Positions 8,844 to 18,863 of a DNA stretch of 64,000 bases are shown piece by piece. This DNA comes from Pichia kudriavzevii (lineage: Eukaryota > Ascomycota > Pichiomycetes > Pichiales > Pichiaceae). The notes beneath the pieces are model-generated. The model saw only the letters and a program-made list of their open reading frames with translations, had not been told where the DNA came from and ran no database searches. Positions within the stretch are counted from its first letter, which is position 1. The number at the start of each line of letters is the position of its first letter. The stretch is taken from contig NC_042509.1 in assembly GCF_003054445.1 (NCBI RefSeq), positions 248,001 through 312,000 on the forward strand, read 5' to 3'. The position numbers were made by a program, and so were the translations under genes.

Positions 8844-10379
8844 TTATACAAATATCGATATGGATGTCAATAGCAACGCAATAAGTGTACAGATATGTGC
8901 TGCCCACCATACATGCTGGATTGTAAACCTGCATTCACTATAGTCAAACTCCCAGGCGTCGCTGTTCTTATCAAAGTGCCCTGTCATGATACCCATTGTT
9001 CCGTGATAGTCACCCATAATGGACCTCACAGTGACTTCCCTAATCCACTTCATACTGTCGATAGTCTTGGAAGCAACCCATTGATTGGTCTCTTCCTGAT
9101 AATTGTAGTAATTGTCACATCCGTAGTGATCATGCCCAGTCAAAATAATGCCACTTTTACCCTCCCGGAAAACCGCATTAAGAATGCGCTGTGTTGCTTC
9201 TTCGGACAGGTGATTTTGGGACTTCAATAGGCCAACTCTACTTGGCGAGCATCCGTGACATCCTTCAGCTTCATAATACTCAAATCGAGGCCCATCATTA
9301 CAAAGCCCAGTTCTTTTGTACATTGGAACATGGGTTAAAAGTATTGTCGAGCCGTTGTATTTTCTTCTTTCCAAAGTTTCAATGAATTGCCAAACATAAT
9401 CTTTGAACACAGGCTCAAGCATCGGGCCATCAATAGCCAGAGAGTTCAACATCACAATTCTCCATGGATGTGATGTATCGTTATCATATTCAATCCAGTA
9501 ATTAGACTTACCAAATAGTGTTGACCATCTACACATGTGTTGGAAAGTAGTATCTCCATATCCTATATCATGATTTCCCGTAACGTTTAAAAATAGAGGC
9601 TCCTTGTTTAAGCCTGTTTCTTTGTCCAGAAAAGAACCTTCGGAATCCCAATCATAGACATTCTCAAAATGATAAAAATTGGGATCCTTGAAAAACCCCT
9701 TGTTCAAGTTATCATAGAACTCATAGAAATAACCCATCCAGTCCAGATCCTCATGCTTATCACATATTTCTAGTTGCGTTAAAACTTGTCTTTCCGGTCT
9801 TGGAAAGGACCTATTAACAATTCTTCTTGTTCTATTGAAAAATTCAGAATCTCCAATCCATTGTGATGATAGTAGATCGCCCATCATGGTTACAAAGGTC
9901 GGATCAAGCCTCTTCTTCATCACCTGGTATATGTGTCTCATGTAGTAATCGTTACCCAAATTGTCCAACCGTTTCATGTATGGGGTGGATGGCCAGTTGC
10001 CATTCAACTGTGGGTCACCTACAGTCATCATACGAATATCACGTGGCTGGCCCTCTTCAAGTTCCAAGCCAGGCTTAGTACCTTGATCAACCATAAAATA
10101 TTGCTTGTACAAATCGCCAATGTATGGAATCGAAATGAGTTGCTCTTGCATTGGAGTCAAGTCACCACGGTACTCATGTGACCAATAGCACTGTGATGCA
10201 TTCAATGAAGGATATGTGTATATGTATGTTTGTAATGCAATTGCCAGCAATGTGGCAAGTAGAGCCAAACGGCCAATTATTCCCATTCTCCAAGCACCCA
10301 CTGAAGAATTCAATCTTGATACCAAACACATTGGGCTAGCAAGAAGAAAAAGTGCATGCAAGATTTGAACCCTGTCCAT
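8844..10379 (-). CDS. TED1: Ted1-type calcineurin-like phosphoesterase (GPI-glycan remodelling)
   Basis: The 511-residue protein has an N-terminal membrane segment (~33-56) and a C-terminal one (~489-511). Between them lies a lumenal metallophosphoesterase domain with all motifs visible: GDPQ (121-124), GD (167-168), GNHD (269-272), LTH (349-351) and GHDH (416-419). These are the metal ligands of the Cdc1/Ted1/PGAP5 family. Ted1 acts in the ER, removing ethanolamine phosphate from the second mannose of GPI anchors so that GPI proteins exit with p24 cargo receptors. The Cdc1 paralogue is the alternative; GDPQLNG and the length favour Ted1. Confidence 0.82.
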   Translation of the reverse strand: MDRVQILHALFLLASPMCLVSRLNSSVGAWRMGIIGRLALLATLLAIALQTYIYTYPSLNASQCYWSHEYRGDLTPMQEQLISIPYIGDLYKQYFMVDQGTKPGLELEEGQPRDIRMMTVGDPQLNGNWPSTPYMKRLDNLGNDYYMRHIYQVMKKRLDPTFVTMMGDLLSSQWIGDSEFFNRTRRIVNRSFPRPERQVLTQLEICDKHEDLDWMGYFYEFYDNLNKGFFKDPNFYHFENVYDWDSEGSFLDKETGLNKEPLFLNVTGNHDIGYGDTTFQHMCRWSTLFGKSNYWIEYDNDTSHPWRIVMLNSLAIDGPMLEPVFKDYVWQFIETLERRKYNGSTILLTHVPMYKRTGLCNDGPRFEYYEAEGCHGCSPSRVGLLKSQNHLSEEATQRILNAVFREGKSGIILTGHDHYGCDNYYNYQEETNQWVASKTIDSMKWIREVTVRSIMGDYHGTMGIMTGHFDKNSDAWEFDYSECRFTIQHVWWAAHICTLIALLLTSISIFV

Positions 10380-10598
10380 TTTTGTGTTGTTCCATCCTTC
10401 TCGGATAATTGAAAATCACCGCAATTTCTCAGCCGATATTAAATACATTGAGTATAATGTCTCATCGACATATTCTCAACAATGGAAACTAGCTGCTCAA
10501 GCAAAAAGGAAATAGTACGTGTATAACAAAAAAAACCAATAAACTATACTAAACTATACTATATTATACTATATCATATTATACAATAACTCTATGAA

Positions 10599-13500
10599 TC
10601 AATAGTAACTACCATAATTGTGGCCAGCATTGTATCCGCCATAATTTCCATGGCTATTGCCATTTTCGTAGCCACCATAGCCGCCATAATTCCCGCCTTG
10701 CTGACCACCATCATAACCCCCGTAACCACCATAACCACCACTTTTGTAGCCATTGTTGTACTGCGAAGACGATGCAGCATATGATTGTTGTAGAGATTGG
10801 TTGGATGATCCATGAGGATTGGACATTTTGTTTTGCACAGTCTTCTTGAACCCATTACAGAGATGAACCATATCTGGATAGATGTTTTTGTTCAGCATGT
10901 AACCATTTGGTAAGACCTTTACGTTCCATGTATAGGTTTTTTCGGATGTATCTGCCAATTTGAAAAGGAGAAAGAAGTATCCTGGCGCCTTACGATTGAA
11001 ACAGAAACAGTAGCATGATCTGTTGTTATTTGCTTTAGAATACCTCAACAACCAATCACGAGCTTCTGCTGTTGGTTCATTTCTAAACTTTTCGTGGTTT
11101 TTCATAGCTTCAACTTTACTGTGCAACTCATTGACATGTGAAACAATCAATTCGTCTAGATCGTGATACTTGAATTCACCAACTTGTAATGTTCTACCTA
11201 AAGAGTATTCGTTCGGCTTATCATGTTCAACAACATCAATATGCTGGAAAATCTGATTGTCCACTTTCCAGGTAATTGTTAAATGGTCGTTGCCTTTACT
11301 TGAAGGCCTAATAACAAACTCACCATTATCTCTAGAGGCAAGATAGTCTTCTGCTTGACGTGCGTCAAAGTTTCTAAAATATGGATGCTTCAATATACGC
11401 TTGTTACCCTTATTTTCTCTAAGCTCAGCCTCCCTTTCCCTCTTTAGGTCTCTTGTTTCAGCTTCCATGTTCCATAGTTCTTTAATTCTATCACCATTTC
11501 TGGCATTCTTGGCACGAACAATATCTTCCTTCAACAATGAGAAGTCAGCCTTAAATTCCGCATAGTTAACATTGGATACAACTGCTTGAACGGCTTGTCC
11601 CTGATTAAACTTAACCAATAAACTTGACGCATCTCCGTAGGGAACTGCATTCGCCCGTGCAATATTACCCAAAATTCCGTTTTGGGTGACACATAGCAAG
11701 TACCTATTATCGACCTTTTGTATGATAACAGGAACAATAACACCACGCGTAAAGGAATCTTTGGTTTCATTAGTTAACATCTCAAAAACTTCAACATCAG
11801 TCATAATGTGGAATGGTTTTCTTAGTTCTTCATAGTTATTTTGAAGCTCTTCCTTGATCATTTCCAAAGTAGCTCTCTTGAGATGACCATGCTCTTCCAA
11901 TTGCTTAGCATAACCTTCCAATAATAACTCATCCAACTTCTCGACACCCTCATCATAAAGTTTACCAATGATACCACCACTTTCATTTTCAATTTCTGCA
12001 CGATCTTCTTCTTCCAAATCTAGTGCATCACTTGCCATTTTACGAGCCAAATCATAGTCTTCGGGATGAATACGTGTGGCATCCAACAAATCAATTTCTT
12101 TATCATACCTGTTAGGAACTGGAATTTCAATGAAAGGAGCACAATTCATGAAAACTACTCTTGCAACGAACTCCTTTAGAATTAAGTCGTCCCTTCTTAT
12201 CAACGCACCACCATTGGATTCGATACTCTTGATGAGATTGTTGGCCTTCCTTGGTCCCAAACCTGCAATGTATTGTAAGCATTGGGAATAGTGAGTATTA
12301 CGTACAGCTTCGTTTATTTTAATTCCAACAAGACATGTAATGTCAACCAAAATGGAGTCGATTGCCTCTTTCAGCATATGTTCTGGTAGAAGGCCTTGAT
12401 GCTTGTGAATAGGGATAGACGTTATACTGTCACCAAGGGATATGTATTCCAACAGAGGATTTTGAACATAACGTGCAATACCAATACAGAATTTAGCAAT
12501 AACCGGTTTATCGGAAAACTCTGCATTGGCACTATCCGAGTATTCAAACAGTCTGGCAGTTTCATTAGGAACGTAAATTACAGGTAGGTTAACCTCAGTT
12601 TCTTCATCTTGGTCATTCTCTTCTTTTTTTGAATACTCATCTTCCTCTTCGGCGATAGCCTTTTTATCATTGGTCCTCACTATTTCTTCAACTCTCTTTT
12701 TCAAATGAGAGGTATTGACGTTATAACCAGAAATAGCAACGACTTCAGGTTTGAATCTATCAATCAAACTAACTAACTTTCTCTCAAATTCCGGTTCTCT
12801 GATACTTTCATCAAACTTAATATGGTGAGAAATAGTACCATCAAAATCCATGGCTATTGCTATAACAGCAGAGTCCCTCTTACCATCACCGTTAGTCAAA
12901 GCCAACACCTTTGAAACCATGCCTTTTCTATTACTAAAGGGAATATAAGGACTTTGATCAACTTTGTCAATGAAACTATCACGAATTTGGAAATACAGCA
13001 AACGTTCACATACGTTTTTGATTTTTTCCTTGACAGTCATGGTGATATTAGGAATTAGCTTTTGGATGGCTAAGTCTAGACACTCACGCCTCAGCTTATT
13101 CCATGCAATTGAATTTTCAGTTTCACCACCAGAAGACATGAAAGTGAATAGATGATCAACGTAACTAGACAAAGAGGTCTTCATACCTATCTTTATAATA
13201 ACATAACCCAAAGACTCAGCTTCCAACATACGCAAAAACAAGTCAGGTTTAAAATAGAACGAGCCAGGATTTCTATTGATAGCATATTTGAAATCTGCAT
13301 AAGGGGAACTATCGTTGATTTTTGCACGACCCTTTTCGGTTAGTTCGATATCAATATTTGAGTATTGTTCAAACGTTGTACGTAAATGGGAACGAATTTT
13401 CGGATTATAAACCAACTGCTGTGAGAACATCTGCTTTATGGCATTCAATGCAGATTCCGGTGTACTAAAGTAAGACTCGGGTAGATACTGTGTTATCAAT

Positions 13501-15251
13501 TCAGTTGGTGATTTCTCACTGTCATCTGTCAAGTAAATCTTCGAATTGGATACAATATTTTCACCAATCTTTTCTGCATCAATGCCCATTTCTTTGATGA
13601 CATTATAGATTTTATCATTCTTTATCCTCTCATATAACCTGAAACGTGAATGCTGCTTTCTCTTTTTACCAGCCGTGCCCAACTCTTGTTCGGTCTTATT
13701 ATCTTCATTTTTCCTAGACTCTGCACTGTAGGTGAATTGAAGATAATCAAATAAATCTTGTAAGTCGGTAATAGTAGTGGCAGAATTGAAACATTCATCG
13801 AAAACAAGATCGACAGTGTCAAGCGATTTGAAAAAGGACTCAACAGTTTTTCGTTTTTCATAAATGGCATGATAGTCAATATCAAGACGTACAATTCTCC
13901 ACAAATCGTTTTCATTCAATAGCTTTTCTACTCTAATTTGGTTGTCATCAGTGGTGGATGTATATAATGTGTAATCCTTACGTGAATTCCAAATTGTTGG
14001 GACTTCAAAGTTGTCCCTAGAAATAAACTCCACCATTTTAGCAACTGCCTCCTTGAAAGGTTCAATCAAATGTTTCCTGGATTCATCTTGAAAATATGCC
14101 AATTTCTCACTAAACAGAGTCTGTGCAACCCAACGTTGTTTATCTTTGAAGTCAGAATCATTCAAATCGTAATTTTCGATTCCCTCTCTTAGAACTTGGT
14201 ATCTTTCCGGGATATCTGTTTCTCTGATTTTTTGATCTTGGTCGGTCAAAAGATGTCCTTTTAATTCTTCGTATTCAAAAATGTTCTTTAGAGCATCAGC
14301 TTCAGACGGCTTTTGCTTATATATAACATTGCCATCCTCATCATACTCAACCTCATCGGCATCATTGTCATTGACACTCTCGGAATTATCATCTTCAACT
14401 TCTTCTGCTTCTAAGGCCCATGCATATTCTTCACCATCACCAAAAATTTCATAAAGTTCATCCAGTTTATCTTGGTCAATTTTGCTTTGTTGTGCAAACT
14501 GCGATTGCTTTGCCCTTGCTGATCTCATTCTAGCCAACCGTTCATCCCTGTCTTCATCTTCTTCGGAAAACTCATCATCTTCAATGAAATCATCAAATTC
14601 TCCAACAAGGTTGTGTTGGTTCATTTTTTCTTGTCTCTCCTTGATGGCATCATTCAAATCATCTTCATCTTCATCTTCATCTTCACCTTGGCGATCGCCT
14701 TCATCACTCTCATGCCGTGAAGGTCTTGTTCTGATATCTTCATCATCGTCTTCTTCCTCATCCGAAAACATGCTGGTCAATCCGGCACCAGAATCCCCCT
14801 GGACACTCTCGTCTGCTCCACGTTTCAACCGTTTGAACTGCGATTTCTTAGAAATGTTGGCAGGCAGTTCGCCAGCATTCTCCCGAAGCAAATCCAAATC
14901 GTCTTCGTCCAATTCATCCTCAATTCTGGCCTTTGACTCTCTATGTCTCTTTCTACGATGCTTTGCTCGACCTTCTTCGCCAGCTTCCTCGTCATCCTCT
15001 GCATTCCCCTCCTCGTCCTCCTCCTCGTCATCAACAATGAAACCGTCAGCCACTTTCCTGATTTCATCTTCATCCTCGTCCTCTTCCTCTTCCTCTTCCG
15101 AAGAGTCGAATTCTGCATTCTTGTTGCCGGATCTCTTTGCAGTGCTGATATTTTCATCACTCTGATCCTGTTCGTCCTCTGATAATGCTGCAGCATCATC
15201 AATAAGGGTAGACCTAATGTCCCTCGTATCTCGCTCGTCCTCCAAAGCCAT
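10599..15251 (-). CDS. SPT6: Transcription elongation factor and histone chaperone Spt6
   Basis: The 1550-residue protein has the full Spt6 layout. There is a long acidic disordered N-terminus (~1-300, many Glu/Asp runs), helix-turn-helix and YqgF-like core regions, an HhH motif (GLGPRKANNLI, ~1000), an S1 domain (~1195-1270) and the tandem SH2 domains (first starting near HPYFRNFDARQ, ~1287). The tSH2 binds the phosphorylated Rpb1 linker. The N-terminus binds histones and Spn1 in the family. The protein works in the nucleus with RNA polymerase II. The last ~60 residues are Gly/Tyr-rich (GGYGGYGGYDGG, NYGGY repeats), a prion-like tail. It is somewhat longer than S. cerevisiae Spt6 (1451). Confidence 0.97.
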   Translation of the reverse strand: MALEDERDTRDIRSTLIDDAAALSEDEQDQSDENISTAKRSGNKNAEFDSSEEEEEEDEDEDEIRKVADGFIVDDEEEDEEGNAEDDEEAGEEGRAKHRRKRHRESKARIEDELDEDDLDLLRENAGELPANISKKSQFKRLKRGADESVQGDSGAGLTSMFSDEEEDDDEDIRTRPSRHESDEGDRQGEDEDEDEDDLNDAIKERQEKMNQHNLVGEFDDFIEDDEFSEEDEDRDERLARMRSARAKQSQFAQQSKIDQDKLDELYEIFGDGEEYAWALEAEEVEDDNSESVNDNDADEVEYDEDGNVIYKQKPSEADALKNIFEYEELKGHLLTDQDQKIRETDIPERYQVLREGIENYDLNDSDFKDKQRWVAQTLFSEKLAYFQDESRKHLIEPFKEAVAKMVEFISRDNFEVPTIWNSRKDYTLYTSTTDDNQIRVEKLLNENDLWRIVRLDIDYHAIYEKRKTVESFFKSLDTVDLVFDECFNSATTITDLQDLFDYLQFTYSAESRKNEDNKTEQELGTAGKKRKQHSRFRLYERIKNDKIYNVIKEMGIDAEKIGENIVSNSKIYLTDDSEKSPTELITQYLPESYFSTPESALNAIKQMFSQQLVYNPKIRSHLRTTFEQYSNIDIELTEKGRAKINDSSPYADFKYAINRNPGSFYFKPDLFLRMLEAESLGYVIIKIGMKTSLSSYVDHLFTFMSSGGETENSIAWNKLRRECLDLAIQKLIPNITMTVKEKIKNVCERLLYFQIRDSFIDKVDQSPYIPFSNRKGMVSKVLALTNGDGKRDSAVIAIAMDFDGTISHHIKFDESIREPEFERKLVSLIDRFKPEVVAISGYNVNTSHLKKRVEEIVRTNDKKAIAEEEDEYSKKEENDQDEETEVNLPVIYVPNETARLFEYSDSANAEFSDKPVIAKFCIGIARYVQNPLLEYISLGDSITSIPIHKHQGLLPEHMLKEAIDSILVDITCLVGIKINEAVRNTHYSQCLQYIAGLGPRKANNLIKSIESNGGALIRRDDLILKEFVARVVFMNCAPFIEIPVPNRYDKEIDLLDATRIHPEDYDLARKMASDALDLEEEDRAEIENESGGIIGKLYDEGVEKLDELLLEGYAKQLEEHGHLKRATLEMIKEELQNNYEELRKPFHIMTDVEVFEMLTNETKDSFTRGVIVPVIIQKVDNRYLLCVTQNGILGNIARANAVPYGDASSLLVKFNQGQAVQAVVSNVNYAEFKADFSLLKEDIVRAKNARNGDRIKELWNMEAETRDLKREREAELRENKGNKRILKHPYFRNFDARQAEDYLASRDNGEFVIRPSSKGNDHLTITWKVDNQIFQHIDVVEHDKPNEYSLGRTLQVGEFKYHDLDELIVSHVNELHSKVEAMKNHEKFRNEPTAEARDWLLRYSKANNNRSCYCFCFNRKAPGYFFLLFKLADTSEKTYTWNVKVLPNGYMLNKNIYPDMVHLCNGFKKTVQNKMSNPHGSSNQSLQQSYAASSSQYNNGYKSGGYGGYGGYDGGQQGGNYGGYGGYENGNSHGNYGGYNAGHNYGSYY

Positions 15252-15521
15252 CCTGGATGAGAATCTGCTTGGATTGTCCTTGTCTGGAAACCGTACACTA
15301 AAGGAAGCGTTGTTATCCTTTATTACATTACATTCTCTTAGACACTTTCCATTTCAATGAAATATTCGCCTTCTTTAAGCAGCGCGCCGGGTAATTTGCC
15401 GTTTTCTTTCTTTTTTTTTTTCAACTTGTTCTTTTACAACTACAAATTACTAGAACCACACTGTTGTGTTTCTGACATTACACAGTTACTGTAAATATAG
15501 CTACCGTTGCTTCCGTACAAA

Positions 15522-17066
15522 CTACTGGTGTTTCGGTACAAAGTCCGGGAACAAGTCCTCCATGTTCCCGTTCATATTACGGTGGTTGTTTCTTGACGCG
15601 TGCGTCGACTTTTGAACACCACCGTATCTGTCTCTACCTCTTCCTCTTCCTCTTCCTCTTCCAGCAGCCATATACCCATCTCTGTACCCATCTCCACCTC
15701 TTCCTCTTCCTCTCCCTCTACCTCTACCTCTACCTCTATGCCTTGCCCTGTCTCTGTCCTCAGGCCCGTAACTATCTCTGTACTGGTCTTTGTAGTTAGA
15801 GTGCTGTTGGTAGTAGAGATTGCTGTTCCATTTGTCAGTATACTCACTGTCGTAATCTTCAAAGTCCTCTCTGATATCTCTCACATCTTCCTCCCGTCTG
15901 TCTCCACTGTACCCCAATAAACCTTGCGTCTCGGGCTTCTCTCCAGTAATCAAGTCCGGCTCGTGGACTCTCCGGTTTCGGCCACTGAAATCCTCCCGTG
16001 CTTCCGGCTGACGATGTATCTCATCGGGCTCGCCATGCAGCAAATAGTACCTCGAGTATTGCCTGGAATTTTTGACCTTCTTGTCTAGGGGAGTGCTGTA
16101 TCTGACTTCCAAATGAATCACCCGATACTCCTCTGGGAACGATTGGGTATCTGTCGACGAATCAACAATCTCATGTGCAGAACGTGCCTCCTCGCTCATC
16201 TCTTGGCCTTCTTCTAGGTCCTGTAATGCAATAAGCTCAAAATAATTGTATAATTTAGTGGCTTCTTCGGTTTTGATCACCTTGCCATTGTTGTCCAATA
16301 CGAGATTCCAGCATTTTCTATTTTGCAACTTGGGTGCCTCATCGACAGTCGTGAATTGTTCCTCCATTGTCAATGCAGCAAATTGAGGATGTTCTCTACG
16401 AATGTTCGTATAATCCGTCAGTAACAGAATGGCATCAGAGGCACCTCTGATTTCTTCGTTGTTTATTCCAGCAAACATTTCGTTGGCAGATGCGCCCATT
16501 TCCACATCCATGGCAGCTTCTGTCTCTTTCTCCTGGAGATGTGGCGGAATTGAAGGCTCGTCTGATTCACCCTGCCCATTTGAATCCACACCGTTGATGA
16601 TATCCATCAAATCGGCACCTCTGTCACCAGTGTCGCCTCTCCTTGTATTTCTCTGGTTTCGTCTGCGTTCAATCTCACTTATTCTCCCCCTACGTCTCTC
16701 GGTGTTCTCGTTATGGTCAAACACTATATTCACCTCATGGTCGTTGATCCAATTGATCCTGTACTCTAAATACGCATACTTGGATCGGTTCGTGAAACTA
16801 TAGCCTGGCCTGATGTGCAAATCTATGTATTCTTTGATCTGCTCGGTACTCAAGTCGTCCACCCCAGAGAGATGGAGTGAATTGGGAACCACCACTGTAG
16901 ACAAGTCTTGTCCTTGCTCTTCCTGTACATCTTGTGCATCTTGTGATAATTCTTGGTTCAATGCTTCGGCTGTTTGCTCGATACCTTGCTCGTGTGGAGG
17001 CGCCACAACGCCCTCGTGGGCAACTTCCACGGCAGTTGCCGTTGCCATTTCACTGTGGTTGTCCAT
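15522..17066 (-). CDS. NCBP3-like RNA-binding protein with RG-rich tail
   Basis: The 514-residue protein, counted from the ATG at 17066, has a short conserved block (about residues 60-110: GVDDLSTEQIKEYI and INWINDHEVNIVF). This block resembles the RRM-like N-terminus of the cap-binding subunit NCBP3/C17orf85, where a WLD-type motif precedes a CNVVW strand. The middle is acidic. The C-terminus is rich in RG/RGR repeats (RGRGRGRGRGRGRGGDG), typical of arginine-methylated RNA-binding tails. A nuclear role in mRNA cap or export complexes is inferred from the resemblance; I know of no characterised S. cerevisiae counterpart. It is tandem with SPT6 on the same strand. Confidence 0.6.
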   Translation of the reverse strand: MDNHSEMATATAVEVAHEGVVAPPHEQGIEQTAEALNQELSQDAQDVQEEQGQDLSTVVVPNSLHLSGVDDLSTEQIKEYIDLHIRPGYSFTNRSKYAYLEYRINWINDHEVNIVFDHNENTERRRGRISEIERRRNQRNTRRGDTGDRGADLMDIINGVDSNGQGESDEPSIPPHLQEKETEAAMDVEMGASANEMFAGINNEEIRGASDAILLLTDYTNIRREHPQFAALTMEEQFTTVDEAPKLQNRKCWNLVLDNNGKVIKTEEATKLYNYFELIALQDLEEGQEMSEEARSAHEIVDSSTDTQSFPEEYRVIHLEVRYSTPLDKKVKNSRQYSRYYLLHGEPDEIHRQPEAREDFSGRNRRVHEPDLITGEKPETQGLLGYSGDRREEDVRDIREDFEDYDSEYTDKWNSNLYYQQHSNYKDQYRDSYGPEDRDRARHRGRGRGRGRGRGRGGDGYRDGYMAAGRGRGRGRGRDRYGGVQKSTHASRNNHRNMNGNMEDLFPDFVPKHQ

Positions 17067-17573
17067 TGTGTGATCCACCTAAAGCAAATATAGTTTCCAC
17101 ATTCATAGCATATTCACAAAAACAAAATAACCCTGACTTTTCCATGTGCAAATGCTTTCTTTCAGAGAAACGAGGAATTTTGTGCGTGTATTTTTTTTCT
17201 TTTTTTTTCTTTTGATCAAGAATTGCAGAAATTGTGTATTTTGTTTCTTTCTTGAAAACTGTAGTGGTTCTTTTCAAACCTGTTGTTTTTTCTTCTTTCT
17301 TGCTTTCACAAGGACTGCTAAGAAGGAACCGTGGCGTATATCAGTAGTCACGGTCCTGATACTTTGGTCCTAGATCGAACACGTAGAACATATTTTCCAT
17401 CGTTCGTGGCATCGGTCTCAGATCCTTGCATGACATAGATGAATATGGGGAAGTACCTATGTGACAATTGTTCAAATTCATTCGTTTGGTGGAGGAAACA
17501 CGTGTCTCCTTCTCACTTATATATATATATATATATATATACCTTTGCCAATGGGAGCGCTTACGTGGAGGCC
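17067..17573. other. Intergenic region with T-rich tract and TA microsatellite
   Basis: This 507-bp gap lies upstream of the NCBP3-like gene and 3' of ATS1. It contains long T-rich runs (~17190-17310), a CACGTG E-box at 17499-17504 of the Cbf1 type, and a (TA)12 run at 17518-17541. I see no gene in it. Confidence 0.5.
17518..17541. repeat. (TA)12 microsatellite
   Basis: Twelve uninterrupted TA units lie 33 bp beyond the 3' end of ATS1. Confidence 0.95.
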
Positions 17574-18617
17574 TCATTGGTCTTCTTTATATACAACTAT
17601 CCATGTACTGGCATAGCCAGCATACACCTGTTGAATGGTTTCGTCGGCTGCACAAGTGTAGAGCAAGGTGAGCTCTCCGCAGTTGTCGATACCTTGTACA
17701 CCGCAATTCCCATGTTCGCCCCATCCCCAGGCATGGGCTTCCTTGCGGTTTTCGGAGACTGTTACTCCATGTTCTGTACCGACTTGGAAGTCCCACACAT
17801 GTTCTGCTCTTTGTAGCAGTTGTCTGTAGACGTTGTTCCCAACAGAGCAGAAACGGGTTTCATTCCCCCTGGTGTATTGGAGATGTACCGAGCTCCACAT
17901 ACTCTTGAGGGCCACTACTGTAACATCGGGGGCAATTTTGAACCACCGGGTCTTGTTGACCCCCAACTCTCCCCTGAGTGCTCCAGAACCTACCATAGTC
18001 TGTAGTTTTTCTAATAGTCCATACCTATCGCTTTTCCCCCTCATTGCAAGATACTGGCTGGTCCCGTCTGAGAGCACAAACAGAGAGAAATCACGTCCTA
18101 AGCAACACTTGACCAGAGTGACATTGCTAAACGGTAGTTCGTTAAATGTCAATTCTTGGAATCCCTCAACGGTCTTGCCACCAACGTCATCTCCCAAAAG
18201 CTGGCCCTTTTTGTTGTTTCCAGAACATACTACTTGACCAGAGTCGTAGCCAACAATAAAACTGTCCAAATTGGCAATTGTAAACTTCACGTCGCTTGGA
18301 CCTTGCCATATTTTGGTATCGTCATTGTTGTATACGGCCCCAGTCCTTGTAATCTTCAAAGTGCAGTCCCATCCAGCAACAACACCGCTAATATCTTTAT
18401 GCGTCAACTCAAACTTGTGCGTCTTTCGTCCATTGACTAGACCAGTTTGATAAACATCTCCATTTTCCATTAGAAGAGCAGTATGATTACCGCCACATGA
18501 TATGCTCTTCAATGGCAGTGATGACTGAAACGCAATTTCCGGAGTGGCTACATCGTTCTCATGCTCTAGCCCCAGCTGTCCATTCCCATTGGACCCACAG
18601 CTATACACTAGATACAT
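17574..18617 (-). CDS. ATS1: RCC1-like protein Ats1/Kti13
   Basis: The 347-residue protein is built of RCC1-type blades: YSCGSNGNGQLGL at the N-terminus, then repeats around ISCGGNHTALL, VCSGNNKKGQLLG and AWGWGEHGNCG near the C-terminus. That matches a single small beta-propeller (S. cerevisiae Ats1 has 333 residues). Kti13 pairs with Kti11/Dph3 to supply electrons for diphthamide synthesis on eEF2 and for the Elongator wobble-uridine modification pathway. The gene is divergent from FUN30 across 246 bp, the same pair and orientation as YAL020C/YAL019W, which strongly supports the call. Confidence 0.88.
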   Translation of the reverse strand: MYLVYSCGSNGNGQLGLEHENDVATPEIAFQSSLPLKSISCGGNHTALLMENGDVYQTGLVNGRKTHKFELTHKDISGVVAGWDCTLKITRTGAVYNNDDTKIWQGPSDVKFTIANLDSFIVGYDSGQVVCSGNNKKGQLLGDDVGGKTVEGFQELTFNELPFSNVTLVKCCLGRDFSLFVLSDGTSQYLAMRGKSDRYGLLEKLQTMVGSGALRGELGVNKTRWFKIAPDVTVVALKSMWSSVHLQYTRGNETRFCSVGNNVYRQLLQRAEHVWDFQVGTEHGVTVSENRKEAHAWGWGEHGNCGVQGIDNCGELTLLYTCAADETIQQVYAGYASTWIVVYKEDQ

Positions 18618-18863
18618 ATGTGTGGTTCGTCAATGTTTCTGCAACATAGATCAGGAGTGTGAAGAGCACGTTGATCCATAGTGTCATCTACGTAAAAGTA
18701 TTATTGAGCCACCAACACGAGTAACAGACACGAAAAAAAAAAAAATTGAACGTTTTGTCCCTTGGATATATTCATTTTCTTTTCTTTTGTTTTACTTTTA
18801 CCTTTTTATTCTTAGTTCTGTTTGTTGTCTTTGTTTATTTTCGAGTCTTCCACATAAATACAG

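Noticed and set aside
14482-15165. Ser-rich frame antisense to the SPT6 acidic region
   Set aside because: A mirror of Glu/Asp codon runs on the other strand; the SPT6 frame explains the sequence.
15600-15920. Ser/Thr-rich frames antisense to the RG-rich tail of the NCBP3-like gene
   Set aside because: A mirror of Arg/Gly repeat codons; no independent support.
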